64,000 nucleotides of DNA from Martinezella tropici (GTDB taxonomy: Bacteria; Pseudomonadota; Alphaproteobacteria; Rhizobiales; Rhizobiaceae). Below, one piece after another: positions 25,838-35,477 of the stretch. The position numbers and the translations under genes were made by a program. The notes under the pieces were generated by a model, which saw only the letters and a program-made list of their open reading frames with translations, was not told the origin of the DNA and ran no database searches. The stretch's first letter is position 1. Every line of letters starts with the position of its first letter. Location: assembly GCF_008370325.1 (NCBI RefSeq), contig NZ_VNIP01000010.1:310001-374000 (forward strand), read 5' to 3'.

Positions 25838-25869
25838 AGGCCTGAGCAAACAAGACTATGGGGCGCGGC

Positions 25870-27201
25870 CTATTGGGCCGCCTCCTGGGCCATCTTGAAG
25901 TCCGAATAGACCTGATTGCGGCCATTGTGCTTCGCCATATAGAGAAACTGGTCGGCGGCGTTGAGATAGTTGTCGAAGGCTTCGTATCCGGCGATCTCGG
26001 CAACACCGATGGAAACCGTCACCGACAATTCCTCGTCATCGGCATGGACCTTCAGATCCGCAAGGCTGAGGCGCACCTCATCGCAGACCGCGGTCGCTGC
26101 GCGTGAATTCATTTCGGTAAAGAGAATGGCGAACTCCTCGCCGCCAAGGCGGGAGAGCAGGTTGTCGCTGCCTTCAAAAAGCGCACCGAGCCTGCCGGCA
26201 ACGGCCTTCAAGACCTGATCGCCGATCTCGTGACCATAGGTATCGTTCAGATTCTTGAAATGATCGATATCGAGAATGGCGACCGAACTCGGACGCTGGC
26301 GGCGCAGGCACTCGTTTACGAGACGCGGACCGTGGTCGTAGAAATAACGCCTGTTATAAAGGCCCGTTAGATAATCGCTCGCCGCCGCCGCGCGCAATTG
26401 CTTCAGCTGTGCCAATGTCTCGACGTTCAACGCTATACGACACTGCAGTTCCTCTGGAACGAAGGGGCGATAGATGAAGTCGCTCGCACCGGCCTTCAAG
26501 AAGGTCGCGGACAGCAATCGGTCAGTCGATGACGAAATGCCGATGATCCGCATCCGGTCCGAACCAAAACGATGGCGGATGCGGCGTGTCAGTTCGTGCC
26601 CATTCATATCGGGCATGTTGTAGTCGGTGACGACGACTTCGATATCGTCGAACTCCTCGAGCGCCGCCAGAGCTTCGATGCCGGTGCCGGCTTCGGTGAC
26701 CTTGAATTGCTGGGCATATAGCAAATCCGTCAGCATCTTTCGGGCCGACGGCAGATCGTCCACAACCAAAACGCGTGTCGATCGATTGGCGATGGCGCGC
26801 CTGACCGATGAGACCAGATTATCGAGCGCAAACTCGCCGTCCTTGAGCACGTAATCGACGACGCTACGCTCCATGATGCGGTTACGCGTTGCGACATCGA
26901 AAGAGGCAGTGAAAACGATGGTGGGAATACTATGGGCGACCGCGACATCCAAAGCCTCGCCATGGGGGGCGTCGGGCAAATTGAGGTCGATCACAGCCAT
27001 GGTGAAGCCATGGCCCGCATTCGCCAGCGCTTCGTTCAGCATTTTCAGCGATGGGCAATGCGTGACCGCCAGGCCGAGCTCGGTCTCGAACCGATGCGAA
27101 AGCACGGCGGAAAACATGCGGGAATCCTCCACCAGAAGTATCTTCTGGTGACCGTTGCGGTGGCCGCTGCCATCGCCGAGGGATCCCACATGCAGTACCA
27201 T
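25870..27201 (-). CDS. PleD-like response regulator with two REC domains and a GGDEF diguanylate cyclase
   Basis: A 443-aa REC-REC-GGDEF protein that should make cyclic di-GMP when phosphorylated. REC1 has the acidic pair in LLVEDS and phosphoacceptor Asp72 (AVIDLNLP). REC2 has VVDD and Asp193 (VTDYNMPDMNG). The cyclase domain has DIDHFKNLNDTYGHEIGDQV and an intact GGEEF active site (353-357). The RxxD inhibitory site expected a few residues before GGEEF is not present, so product feedback may be weak. The next gene upstream is a shorter paralogue lacking GGDEF, in the same orientation, 187 bases away. Confidence 0.94.
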   Translation of the reverse strand: MVLHVGSLGDGSGHRNGHQKILLVEDSRMFSAVLSHRFETELGLAVTHCPSLKMLNEALANAGHGFTMAVIDLNLPDAPHGEALDVAVAHSIPTIVFTASFDVATRNRIMERSVVDYVLKDGEFALDNLVSSVRRAIANRSTRVLVVDDLPSARKMLTDLLYAQQFKVTEAGTGIEALAALEEFDDIEVVVTDYNMPDMNGHELTRRIRHRFGSDRMRIIGISSSTDRLLSATFLKAGASDFIYRPFVPEELQCRIALNVETLAQLKQLRAAAASDYLTGLYNRRYFYDHGPRLVNECLRRQRPSSVAILDIDHFKNLNDTYGHEIGDQVLKAVAGRLGALFEGSDNLLSRLGGEEFAILFTEMNSRAATAVCDEVRLSLADLKVHADDEELSVTVSIGVAEIAGYEAFDNYLNAADQFLYMAKHNGRNQVYSDFKMAQEAAQ

Positions 27202-27388
27202 TTCCCTTCAATTCCTCCCACGCCATAGGCGCCTGAATCTCAGTCAATCGCAGGGTCTGCCAAACCGTTCTTCACCTTATCCTGAATAGGATTCGTGAAA
27301 AAATTGGAACCATAGATTGCGGAGATTTATACAAAAATGATTTTTCCTCACGTTTTTTTTGAAGCTGACTTGCCCGCTTCCGCAATGC

Positions 27389-28219
27389 CTAGGCGGGTTC
27401 CTCCACTTTACGCGCCGTCTGGATCTGCAGCAGCGTATCGAGATTCTGATTCACGCGGCAGTAGAATTCCTCGTCGATGAATGGCCGCAGGATGAAATCG
27501 TTGCCGCCGGCCTTGAGGAACCGTGCCGACAGCAGCCGGTTGCTGGACGATGAAACGCCGATGATGCGCAGCTCGTGCGAGCCGGTGGTGGCGCGAATGC
27601 GCCGCGTCAGTTCGAAGCCGTCCATGTCTGGCATGTTGTAGTCCGTGACCATAAGGCCGATATCCGGACTGGCCTTCAGGATTTGGAGCGCCTTGGCGCC
27701 GCTCTCAGCAACGCTGACACGGAAGTTATAGCGCTTGAGGCGGCTGGACAGCAAAGCGCGCGCCGTGGCACTGTCGTCGACGATCAACACATGATGGCGG
27801 TGGTTGGTGAGAAAGCGGCAGATCGATTCCGCCAGCATGTCGACTGCGAACACATTGTCTTTGAGAATGTAGTCGACGACATCCCTGGCGATCAGCTCGT
27901 CGCGCGTACCTTCCAGGAAGGTGCCGGTGAAGGCGATGGTCGGAATGCTGAGATCGACCAGATAAGCCAGGGCTTCGCCTTTCTCGGCGCCCGGCAGGTT
28001 CATATTCGAGATCGCCAGCTTGATCGGCTCCGACGACTTGTCATAGGCAAGCTGTAGCTCCTCGAAATTCCGACAAATCTCGACATCGATGTCCAGAAGC
28101 TCCTTGAGCCTGGCACGGATCATCGCGGTAAATAGATTGGAATCCTCGACGAGAAGAATGCGCGAGCCGGCAAGAGACGCGCCGGAATATTGCATCCCCG
28201 AAACACCCAGAAATGGCAT
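27389..28219 (-). CDS. Double-receiver response regulator, PleD receiver paralogue
   Basis: A 276-aa protein with two REC domains and no output domain, clearly related across its length to the first 270 residues of the neighbouring PleD-like cyclase (shared TDYNMPDM.G.ELTRRIR and SS..RLLSA.FLKAG..DFI.RPF). REC2 keeps Asp193. In REC1 the phosphoacceptor position is Asn72 (AISNMNLPG), though the VEDS acidic pair stays, so REC1 cannot be phosphorylated normally. It may titrate or dimerise with the cyclase. An ATG at 28195 (MQYSG) is an alternative start. Confidence 0.9.
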   Translation of the reverse strand: MPFLGVSGMQYSGASLAGSRILLVEDSNLFTAMIRARLKELLDIDVEICRNFEELQLAYDKSSEPIKLAISNMNLPGAEKGEALAYLVDLSIPTIAFTGTFLEGTRDELIARDVVDYILKDNVFAVDMLAESICRFLTNHRHHVLIVDDSATARALLSSRLKRYNFRVSVAESGAKALQILKASPDIGLMVTDYNMPDMDGFELTRRIRATTGSHELRIIGVSSSSNRLLSARFLKAGGNDFILRPFIDEEFYCRVNQNLDTLLQIQTARKVEEPA

Positions 28220-28474
28220 AATGAAAACCTGTTATTGGAAATGATCCCCTCTGTACTTTTTTAAAACAAAGCTTTTGCGGATTCATTAAACCGACTGGTT
28301 TCCCAGAAATGAAGAAACGCGGCATCCGCTGCGGCAGACGCACGCGAATGTTCCAGCCCTTGGAGCCGGTCGACAATCATCAAGCATGGAATATCGCGTG
28401 CCGCTGATGTCGGCTACAGGTCCGCCCTGCCCGCGGACATGCGGTATAAACCCGGCCGGAACCAGTTGCCCAGC

Positions 28475-31063
28475 TCACTCCGCTGCGGTTCTACCGCGGC
28501 GACGGCCGGCACTCTTTACCTCGGAAGCATTCTCCTCGGACGGAGCAACAGCTTCCGCCGCATCGGCCTCGGGGCCATCGGCGGAATCCGTCAACAGGCT
28601 GGCCGCAACATCACCGTTCCGTTCTCTCTTGCCGTCGCGAACGATATGCAGCTCCTGATGCGGATAGGGAATGGCAATCCCCTCTTCCTTGAACCGCCTC
28701 AGAATTTCGATGCGCAGATTGTTGCGGATCTCCATGCCGTCGGAAAGATCCGAGAGGTAGAAGCGCATCTCGAAATCCAGGGATGACGGACCGAAGCGCA
28801 GGAACTCCACGTGCGGCTCGGGATTTCTAAGAACTTTCGGGATCGCGCGCACCAGTTCCAGCAGAATCTCCATGACCTTGCGCGGATCGGCATCATAGCT
28901 GACCGACACCGGAATTTCCGAGCGGCCGAGCCGGTTGCGATGCGTCCAGTTGCCAACAGAAGCGTTGATGAGCTCGGAATTCGGCACGATGATCGACTGT
29001 TTGCGGAAGGTCTCGATCTCTGTCGCGCGCACCGAGATGCGCTTAACGATACCCTCCGAAGTGCCCGACACGATCCAGTCGCCGACCTTGAAAGGCCGTT
29101 CGACCAGAAGGATCAGGCCCGACACGAAATTCGACACGATATTCTGCAGACCGAAACCGATACCGACCGAAAGCGCACTGGCGACGAGCGCGAGGCTGGA
29201 CAAATCGATACCGGCGGCGGAAATGGCAAAGATAGCCGCCAAGGCTATGCCGAGATAGCCGATGCCGGTCCTCACGGAGTTGCGGACGCCCAGGTCCACC
29301 TGCCCGCGCGCCATGACATTGCTGTCGAGCCAGCGCTGGAACCAGCGCGTGACCAGATAGCCGCCGGCAAACAGCAGAATACCGACGAAGATGCCGAGCA
29401 ACGAGATCGACATGTTGCCGATCTTGATCTCGGTAAACAGCCGATAGGCGAAGACCTCCAAATCCTGGATGTGGAAGCCCCAGGACAGCAGGATCAGCGG
29501 AATGCCCGTCAGCAGCGCGACGGCATAGGTTGCAAGCCCGGCAGCAAGGCCGGCCTGATCGAGAGCCACTTCGCGAAGCTTCAGCCGGTTTTCCAGAAAA
29601 CGGCCGATGATCGTTTCGGCAAAGACGCCCTGCTTCGACACGGCCTTGCCGAGCTGGAAGCCGAGATACATGGTCGCGATGACGGCGCTCGTCACGATCA
29701 TCTGCGTTGCCATGAAGCGCGCGAGCCCGACATAGCCGATGAACGAGATGAAGATCACCAATATGCCGAGAACGCGAAGAATGAGGGCCATGCCGTGCGG
29801 CCAATGCCGCCCGGGCGCATCCGGATCGCCGTTCTTGGCCAGCATCGGCGAGCCGAACGAGGCGGCAATCAGAATGAGGCCGATCAGCAGCGCCGCCAGG
29901 AAGCTCTTTGCCACGGTGACGACGACGGGCGAGCCCATGGATTCGCTGATGCGGTCGAAGACATAATCCAAACCATTGACCACGGCCATTGCCTGCAGGC
30001 ACCAGGCCAGCGAATGCGCGCCCTTGTTCGACAGCTTGACGAGGCGCCAGTGCGGCCGGAACGGCGCAAAGACGGCGTTGCTCAGGCGGCCGACGAAATA
30101 GACAAGCCCAATGAAACCGAAGATCGCCGCCAATATCGGCGCGATATCCGGTCGCAGGACATTGAAATTCGAAAGGAAAAAGAAGGACGTGACGAGAAAT
30201 GCCGCCAGCGACAGCGTGCGGATCAGGGTCGACCAGAAGGCGACGGAGAGCCGGCTGATATAGGGCGGATCCTCGATGGCCTCGTCCTGCACGTAATAAC
30301 GGCGGAACAGCCTGTAGCCACCGGCGAGGAACAGCAGTGCCGCGCCGATCGACAGACAAACGGCGGCAAGGAACGAAGCGAGCTTGGCTTTCAGCACGAA
30401 GCCGATCCAGCTCGCCACGGCGCCGCTGAACTTGATGCCCTCATCGACGAGAGCCGCGCCCGCGTCGTCGAATGTGGTACCGGAAATCTCAGTCCGCTTG
30501 AACAATGTCTCGGCGAACAGCCTTCGGCGCATCTCCATGAACCGCATGGAAAGCCGGTTGGTCTCCGCGGTCAGATTGTCGGCATCGAGGATCACGGCGC
30601 TGATCTGTGCGCGCTCGGCATTAAGCCGGTCGCGCTCCTGCGCGACGATCGGTGCCTCTGGCGGCTGGCCCTCTTTGGGGGCGGCGCCCAATTGGGTCAG
30701 GCGCGTATCGATCTCCGCTGTGCGGGGCTTCAGGCGTGCCGAAATTGCAGCGACGGAGCGATTGAGATCGTCGACACGGCCCGACAGCGCCACCAGCGTC
30801 TCGTCGTCGGCCCCCGATTGCTTTGCGCTGTCCTGGAGGGTGTCGTAGGCCTTCTTTGCCTTATTGAGATCGGTAACGGCCGTATCCAGTAACCCGTTTG
30901 CAAGCTGCGTGGGCTGTTGCTGGTCCGTTTGTTGCGGCGGCTGGGCCGGCTGTTGATCCTGCGCAAAGGCATAGCCACCAGCCAGCGGGAGGGTGGCGGT
31001 AACGGCTCCCAATCCCAACAGCAAAAGGGGCAGCAGAAAAAGACGGCATTTCAGCGGGCGCAA
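28475..31063 (-). CDS. MscS-family mechanosensitive channel with DUF3772 periplasmic region
   Basis: Large inner-membrane channel, about 862 aa from the TTG at 31063, chosen because GAGGAG lies 6 bases before it (31070-31075) and it gives a clean signal peptide (MRPLKCRLFLLPLLLLGLGA, cleaved after AFA). A frame-extended ATG further upstream would put about 50 odd residues before the signal. A Gln/Pro linker and coiled-coil-like periplasmic part are followed by about ten membrane helices. The MscS core shows GIGFGLQNIVSNFVSGLILL and FKVGDWI. It probably opens under hypo-osmotic stress. The tail is Ala/Glu/Arg-rich and ends GRRRGRTAAE. Confidence 0.9.
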   Translation of the reverse strand: MRPLKCRLFLLPLLLLGLGAVTATLPLAGGYAFAQDQQPAQPPQQTDQQQPTQLANGLLDTAVTDLNKAKKAYDTLQDSAKQSGADDETLVALSGRVDDLNRSVAAISARLKPRTAEIDTRLTQLGAAPKEGQPPEAPIVAQERDRLNAERAQISAVILDADNLTAETNRLSMRFMEMRRRLFAETLFKRTEISGTTFDDAGAALVDEGIKFSGAVASWIGFVLKAKLASFLAAVCLSIGAALLFLAGGYRLFRRYYVQDEAIEDPPYISRLSVAFWSTLIRTLSLAAFLVTSFFFLSNFNVLRPDIAPILAAIFGFIGLVYFVGRLSNAVFAPFRPHWRLVKLSNKGAHSLAWCLQAMAVVNGLDYVFDRISESMGSPVVVTVAKSFLAALLIGLILIAASFGSPMLAKNGDPDAPGRHWPHGMALILRVLGILVIFISFIGYVGLARFMATQMIVTSAVIATMYLGFQLGKAVSKQGVFAETIIGRFLENRLKLREVALDQAGLAAGLATYAVALLTGIPLILLSWGFHIQDLEVFAYRLFTEIKIGNMSISLLGIFVGILLFAGGYLVTRWFQRWLDSNVMARGQVDLGVRNSVRTGIGYLGIALAAIFAISAAGIDLSSLALVASALSVGIGFGLQNIVSNFVSGLILLVERPFKVGDWIVSGTSEGIVKRISVRATEIETFRKQSIIVPNSELINASVGNWTHRNRLGRSEIPVSVSYDADPRKVMEILLELVRAIPKVLRNPEPHVEFLRFGPSSLDFEMRFYLSDLSDGMEIRNNLRIEILRRFKEEGIAIPYPHQELHIVRDGKRERNGDVAASLLTDSADGPEADAAEAVAPSEENASEVKSAGRRRGRTAAE

Positions 31064-31434
31064 GCAAAGCTCCTCGTCGCACATAACTCGCAGGCAGCGG
31101 ATGACCGAAATCGCCGAAGAAAATCGAGAACCGAGTCGTCCTATAGTGTGATTGCGAATTTCATAGTCTTTACGCGTACGCCTTGTAAGACAAAGAAAGG
31201 CGACACAAAGGCATTCCACGCCTTTATCCGATCCTGAATAGCGCCAGAAGCCGGATATCGCCCGCCTTATCTTGAAGACGACGTGTCGGACTGCTTATGC
31301 CTGCCCGGAAAAATAGGCCAGGGGAAAGCCTTGGCAATGGGGCGCCCATCGCCGTCTGCTTCAGGATATCAGGATAAAAGCCTTGGCAGGCCGGGATCGG
31401 CGCGCCGAATTGTTTAAACCAGGTCCGAGAAACG
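31064..31434. other. Intergenic region with a short direct repeat
   Basis: No gene seen between the channel start and the leftward FAD protein end. A 12-base direct repeat AAAGCCTTGGCA occurs at 31325-31336 and 31377-31388 (52-base period). Its role is unknown. Confidence 0.4.
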
Positions 31435-32850
31435 TTAGCCGGCCTTGCACTGCGGATGAAAACGTTCTGCCACGTTTTCGGCTGCAGTATAGGCCTGGGT
31501 CACGATCTCCGGCACCAGATCGATATCGGGGAGACTTCCGAGCCCCAAGGGACCGATGGCGAAGAGCCCTTCCGTCGTGCGGCCATTGACCTCGAGCGCA
31601 CCGCTAGCCTCGACGGCCAGACCGAGGCCGAGCTCGTCGGGCACGGCAAGGCCGGTGTCGATCAGGCTGCGCAGCAATGGCGCATTCAGATCGGGCGCCT
31701 GGCATCGACAGTCGATCACGTCATCGGCGTAGAGCTGCTCGGGTTCCGATCGGCCCGCAGGCCTCAAAACCATCCCGGTTGGCGTCCGCCGGATGAAATG
31801 ACCTCGCTGCAACACCGTATTCCCCTCGGCCAGTTCCTGTTTCAGGCGAACATGCAAGGCTTCGGGCAGCCGGTTGCGATGGCTGTCGTAGAGTGCCCGC
31901 AGATGACGGTTGAACTGTTGCTTCTGGCCGGCGGGCAAGGATCGCCAGAGCGACCGTGCATGCTTGCGCAAGCCGTTCATGACAGACTGCCAACTTTGGC
32001 CGCTCGTCTCCGCCTCCTCGCAGGCCTGACGGATAAAGCGAACAATCTCGCTGAGATTGCCAGGCATTTTATCGGCGGGGAATACCGGATCGGCATTATT
32101 GCGCGTGTGGCTTTGCGGCAGGAAGCCCCGCCTCGAAACGATGGTGATCTGCCCGGTATAGCCATTGTCGCGCATCTGCAGCAGCCGGTCGACGACACGT
32201 AGGCCGCTGCCGAGCAGGATCGTATGCGGGCGTGACACAAGGCGCCGCGCCCGCACCGTCGTCGGGACATTCACGAGATCGCTGGCCTGCGATTCCTGAT
32301 CGGTGATGCCGTAACCGGTCGCCACCACCACCATGTCGAACGGCGCATTGACGGCACCGTCGCTTTCCACCACGAAGCGGCCGCCGCGAACGCGGCGAAG
32401 CCCGAAGACCGTCTCGCTGCTGACCTGCACGGTCACATCGCGACGCGACGAGAAGGCCTCGGAAAAGCGCTGATAGACGTAGTCGCTGAAAATGCTCTTC
32501 GGCACGAAGATCTGCAAAAAGCCGGGTATGGCGGCCGGAACGGCACTGCGGAACGGCGCATTGCCGCAAAGCCATTGATTGAAATCATCGGGATCGCCGG
32601 CGGAGACCGAAAGATCGCGAACGCGGCTGTTGAGGATCTCGCTGCTATGGCCCGAGGCCAGCGCCTGACCGCCGCTGACACTGGAATTGGGATCGAAAAG
32701 CTGCAGATGGAACGGAAAACGCACTGTCTTCATCAGAGCGATCGCCATCATCATGCCGGAAAAACCGCGCCCGATAACGGCAATGCGCGGCATCACATAA
32801 GCCTGTGCCGCCGCGTTCGTCCTGGCGGAAAAAAATCCCTGAACCGTCAT
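31435..32850 (-). CDS. FAD/NAD(P)-binding protein (NAD_binding_9 type), paralogue 1
   Basis: A 471-aa flavoprotein-like protein. The dinucleotide motif is IAVIGRGFSGMMMAIAL (about residues 24-40), with a second GSGLRVVDRLLQM-type site near 215 and ATGYGI in the middle. An alternative start is MPRIAVIG (residue 21). A Cys occurs in DVIDCRCQAPDLN. The fold and many motifs repeat in the 486-aa protein at 35478-36938 (ILNSRV/RINVPA, SLWRSLPAGQKQQFNRHLRA versus VWQALPIEERRRLVRHLRP). Such proteins are poorly characterised oxidoreductases. The SfnB-like neighbour suggests organosulfur use. Confidence 0.85.
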   Translation of the reverse strand: MTVQGFFSARTNAAAQAYVMPRIAVIGRGFSGMMMAIALMKTVRFPFHLQLFDPNSSVSGGQALASGHSSEILNSRVRDLSVSAGDPDDFNQWLCGNAPFRSAVPAAIPGFLQIFVPKSIFSDYVYQRFSEAFSSRRDVTVQVSSETVFGLRRVRGGRFVVESDGAVNAPFDMVVVATGYGITDQESQASDLVNVPTTVRARRLVSRPHTILLGSGLRVVDRLLQMRDNGYTGQITIVSRRGFLPQSHTRNNADPVFPADKMPGNLSEIVRFIRQACEEAETSGQSWQSVMNGLRKHARSLWRSLPAGQKQQFNRHLRALYDSHRNRLPEALHVRLKQELAEGNTVLQRGHFIRRTPTGMVLRPAGRSEPEQLYADDVIDCRCQAPDLNAPLLRSLIDTGLAVPDELGLGLAVEASGALEVNGRTTEGLFAIGPLGLGSLPDIDLVPEIVTQAYTAAENVAERFHPQCKAG

Positions 32851-33560
32851 ATCAACTCCTGGGGCGAGAGGTGGTCGATCATGCCTTTTCTTGGGGCTTG
32901 CTCACTTTACGGGCCCAGAAACTCAAACTCCGATATCTGGTGCTCGACAGCCGAAGAACGGTAGCTGACAAAACACACGGAAGCCGCTTCGGTTCTCAAA
33001 ACTCGGCGCATCCCATCAATCCGGATTTCTCGTCCGCTGAAAGATGCAACAGGCAGGTCCAACTCTGATCTGACACCAGATGCCTGCAATCGGCTGCCAT
33101 AAATAGCTTCTTGGAAGCCATCAGGCAGCAGGATTATTGTCATTGTCTACTTATTTAGTCGTATATGAAAGCGCGAAAATGCGCCGCTAGCAAGTGCTTT
33201 CTTATCCTGACGGGATGAGGCACGCTATGCTGCCGCGCGAAAACGCCGCGTAATTGGCTGCCACTTTGTGGATAACGACCATTTCTATCGGCGGAAAAGG
33301 AGTGCATTTCATAGCCCTGAAGCTCCATGCGGCACCGCTTTCGATATAGACGGGCGGGAAGATGAAAGGCTGCCAAGCTCGCTGCCGCAGCAACCGCATA
33401 TTGGCTGGCTCGCTTACAATTTCTCGATTTGACGCCTATCTTGTCAGAGAATGTGGCACGAGCAACCGAAGAAAATCCGTTGCAGCCGCCTCTATGAAAT
33501 TAGGATCCCAGCGATTTGCCGCGCCTGAAAGAACGAACCTGGCGCGGCTGAGGAGGGTGA
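32851..33560. other. 700-base gap without a confident gene
   Basis: ORFs on the minus strand (78 aa at 32907-33143 and 65 aa at 33202-33399) lack strong codon bias and clear ribosome-binding sites, so I do not call them genes. Base composition is more AT-rich than in the flanking genes. The promoters of the leftward FAD protein and the rightward SfnB-like gene must lie here. Confidence 0.4.
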
Positions 33561-34778
33561 ATGGGGACTGTTTCGCAGCTGCATGAACGCGTCAGGCCGC
33601 CCGCGCATCGCATTCAAAGCGAAGAGGAAGCGCTCGATATTGCCCGGTCGCTCGCGGCTGATTTCGCGCAACAGGCAAGCGACCGCGATATCAACCGCAT
33701 CCTGCCCTATGACGAGATCAAGGCCCTGTCTTTGTCAGGCCTGCTCGGCATTTCCGTGCCTTCGGAACATGGCGGCATCGATATTTCGAACTGCGTTCTT
33801 GCCGAGGTCATTGCCATACTGGCGGAGGCCGATCCTTCCATCGCGCAGATATTACAGACGCATTTTCATGTGCTGGAGGCAGTCAGAATAGCCGGCGGTG
33901 AGGAACAACGGGCATCCCACTTCGGCCGAGCCATCACAGGCGATCGCTTCGGCGGTGTCTTTTCCCAACCCGAGACCGGCGGGACGGATCAGGATGCCCT
34001 GCATCTGGCACCGGATGGGCTCGGCTTTCGCCTCAACGGCCGGAGCCTGCCTTCCGCCAGCATTCTGTTTTCAGACTGGATCGCCCTGTTCATCCCGGAC
34101 AGGCGAAAGGGGCTGATGGCGGCCATCGTGCCTAGAAATGCCGAGGGCATTCAGATCATCGACGACTGGGACGGTTTTGGTCAACGAACCTCCGGAAACG
34201 GCACGACCATACTGCATAATGTTTATCTCAGCGCCGATGCCCTGCTCTCGCAACATGAGAAGTTGACGGAGCCCACGGTGATCGATTGCGTGAGCCAGCT
34301 CACCCATGCCGGCATCAATCTCGGCATCGCCCGATCCGCTCTGGCGGCGACCATGGAGTTCGTGCGGACCAATCCTCAACCGCCGGCGGATAACGGCTCC
34401 AAGCGGGCCGTGGACGATCCGCTATTGGTGACGAGGATCGGCGAAATTGCCATTCGGATCGAAGCCGCGACGGCGATCGTGGAGCGCGCCGGCAGCAAGA
34501 TCGACGCCGCCCAGATCAACCTCACCGAGGATCACGTCATCGATGCCGCGCTCTCCGTTGCGGCGGCCCAGGCGATTACGGCTGACATCGCTATGGAAGC
34601 ATCCAATACGCTGTTCGATCTTGCCGGTACGACGTCGGCGCGCATCGGGCTCAATCTCGATCGCCACTGGCGCAACGCCCGCATTCACACATTGTATGAT
34701 CCCGCGCGCAAAACCCACAATATCGTCGGCAACTACCATCTCAACGGCATAAAGCCGGCAAGAAATTCGCTGGTCTGA
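33561..34778 (+). CDS. SfnB-like acyl-CoA dehydrogenase-fold flavoprotein
   Basis: A 405-aa protein with the acyl-CoA dehydrogenase/DszC fold: N-terminal helical domain (LPYDEIKALSLSGLLGISVP), a middle domain with the flavin-contact segment GVFSQPETGGTDQDAL and a C-terminal four-helix domain ending AR..TLYDPARKTHNIVGNYHL. The ending and the QPETGG pattern match SfnB-type proteins linked to sulfone and sulfonate sulfur acquisition, which use reduced FMN rather than dehydrogenating acyl-CoA. GGAGG lies 5-8 bases before ATG 33561. It converges on the Rrf2 gene, and its stop is 23 bases from that stop. Confidence 0.85.
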   Translation: MGTVSQLHERVRPPAHRIQSEEEALDIARSLAADFAQQASDRDINRILPYDEIKALSLSGLLGISVPSEHGGIDISNCVLAEVIAILAEADPSIAQILQTHFHVLEAVRIAGGEEQRASHFGRAITGDRFGGVFSQPETGGTDQDALHLAPDGLGFRLNGRSLPSASILFSDWIALFIPDRRKGLMAAIVPRNAEGIQIIDDWDGFGQRTSGNGTTILHNVYLSADALLSQHEKLTEPTVIDCVSQLTHAGINLGIARSALAATMEFVRTNPQPPADNGSKRAVDDPLLVTRIGEIAIRIEAATAIVERAGSKIDAAQINLTEDHVIDAALSVAAAQAITADIAMEASNTLFDLAGTTSARIGLNLDRHWRNARIHTLYDPARKTHNIVGNYHLNGIKPARNSLV

Positions 34779-34801
34779 AAAACTTGGGAACGCCGGAGAG
34801 G

Positions 34802-35269
34802 TCAGCCGGTCTGCGAGGCGCGGTGGTCTTCCCGCTCCGGTATCTCGACATCCGCGCCGCCGGCAACGAACTGTTCCAACGACATGTTGTCGAGAATCTC
34901 GGCAATGGCGTCACGCACCTCCGTCATGGAGCGCCGCACCTGACAGCGCTCCGGATCGGAACAGTCGTCGCAGGCTTCGTAGGCCGTACGGCTGGCGCAG
35001 CGGATCGGCGCCAACGGGCCATCCAGAGTGCGAATGACATGACCGATGCGGATTTCCGACGCCGGGCGCGATAGTGAATAGCCACCACCCGGCCCCTTCT
35101 TCGAGCGCAAAACGCCGGCATTGCGCAATTCGAGCAGGATGGTATCGAGAAACTTCTTCGGAATATTGTTGCGCAACGCGATATCGTTGATGAATGCGGT
35201 TTCCCCCGGACCCAGGCGTGCGAGATCCACCAACGCCTTCAGTCCGTATTTTCCTTTTTTCGTAAGCAT
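34802..35269 (-). CDS. Rrf2-family regulator with a likely Fe-S cluster
   Basis: A 155-aa winged-helix regulator starting MLTKKGKYGLKALVDLAR. The recognition region is RNNIPKKFLDTILLELRNAG and the wing KGPGGGYSLSRP. Four Cys (91, 100, 103, 109) fall where RirA and IscR bind their Fe-S cluster, so iron, oxygen or sulfur status may be sensed. It lies between the SfnB-like gene and the second FAD protein. The upstream gap (35270-35477) is AT-rich with ATTGTAT-like words. The target genes are probably its neighbours. Confidence 0.9.
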   Translation of the reverse strand: MLTKKGKYGLKALVDLARLGPGETAFINDIALRNNIPKKFLDTILLELRNAGVLRSKKGPGGGYSLSRPASEIRIGHVIRTLDGPLAPIRCASRTAYEACDDCSDPERCQVRRSMTEVRDAIAEILDNMSLEQFVAGGADVEIPEREDHRASQTG

Positions 35270-35477
35270 CGCCGTCCGCTTTACTGCAAAGTCGATTGTT
35301 GAAACCCGGCTTGGCCACCTGAGAGAGACTCACCCGGCCCATCCTGTCATCACGGATTGCGGAAGTAATCCCGCCCCTCGCGATGAGCAAGATAGTAACT
35401 CACAAATTGTATAGTTTATATGAGTAAATTTAGGCAATTGTATCGTCTAAGCAACGAATTTGCGGTTTTTCTTGGAT

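Noticed and set aside
28811..30892. 693-aa ORF antisense to the MscS gene
   Set aside because: Shadow of the real gene: Asp/Arg/Gln-rich composition from the complementary frame, no domain, no ribosome-binding site.
32907..33399. Two small minus-strand ORFs (78 and 65 aa)
   Set aside because: Weak third-position bias and no clear ribosome-binding sites; left as unassigned intergenic sequence.
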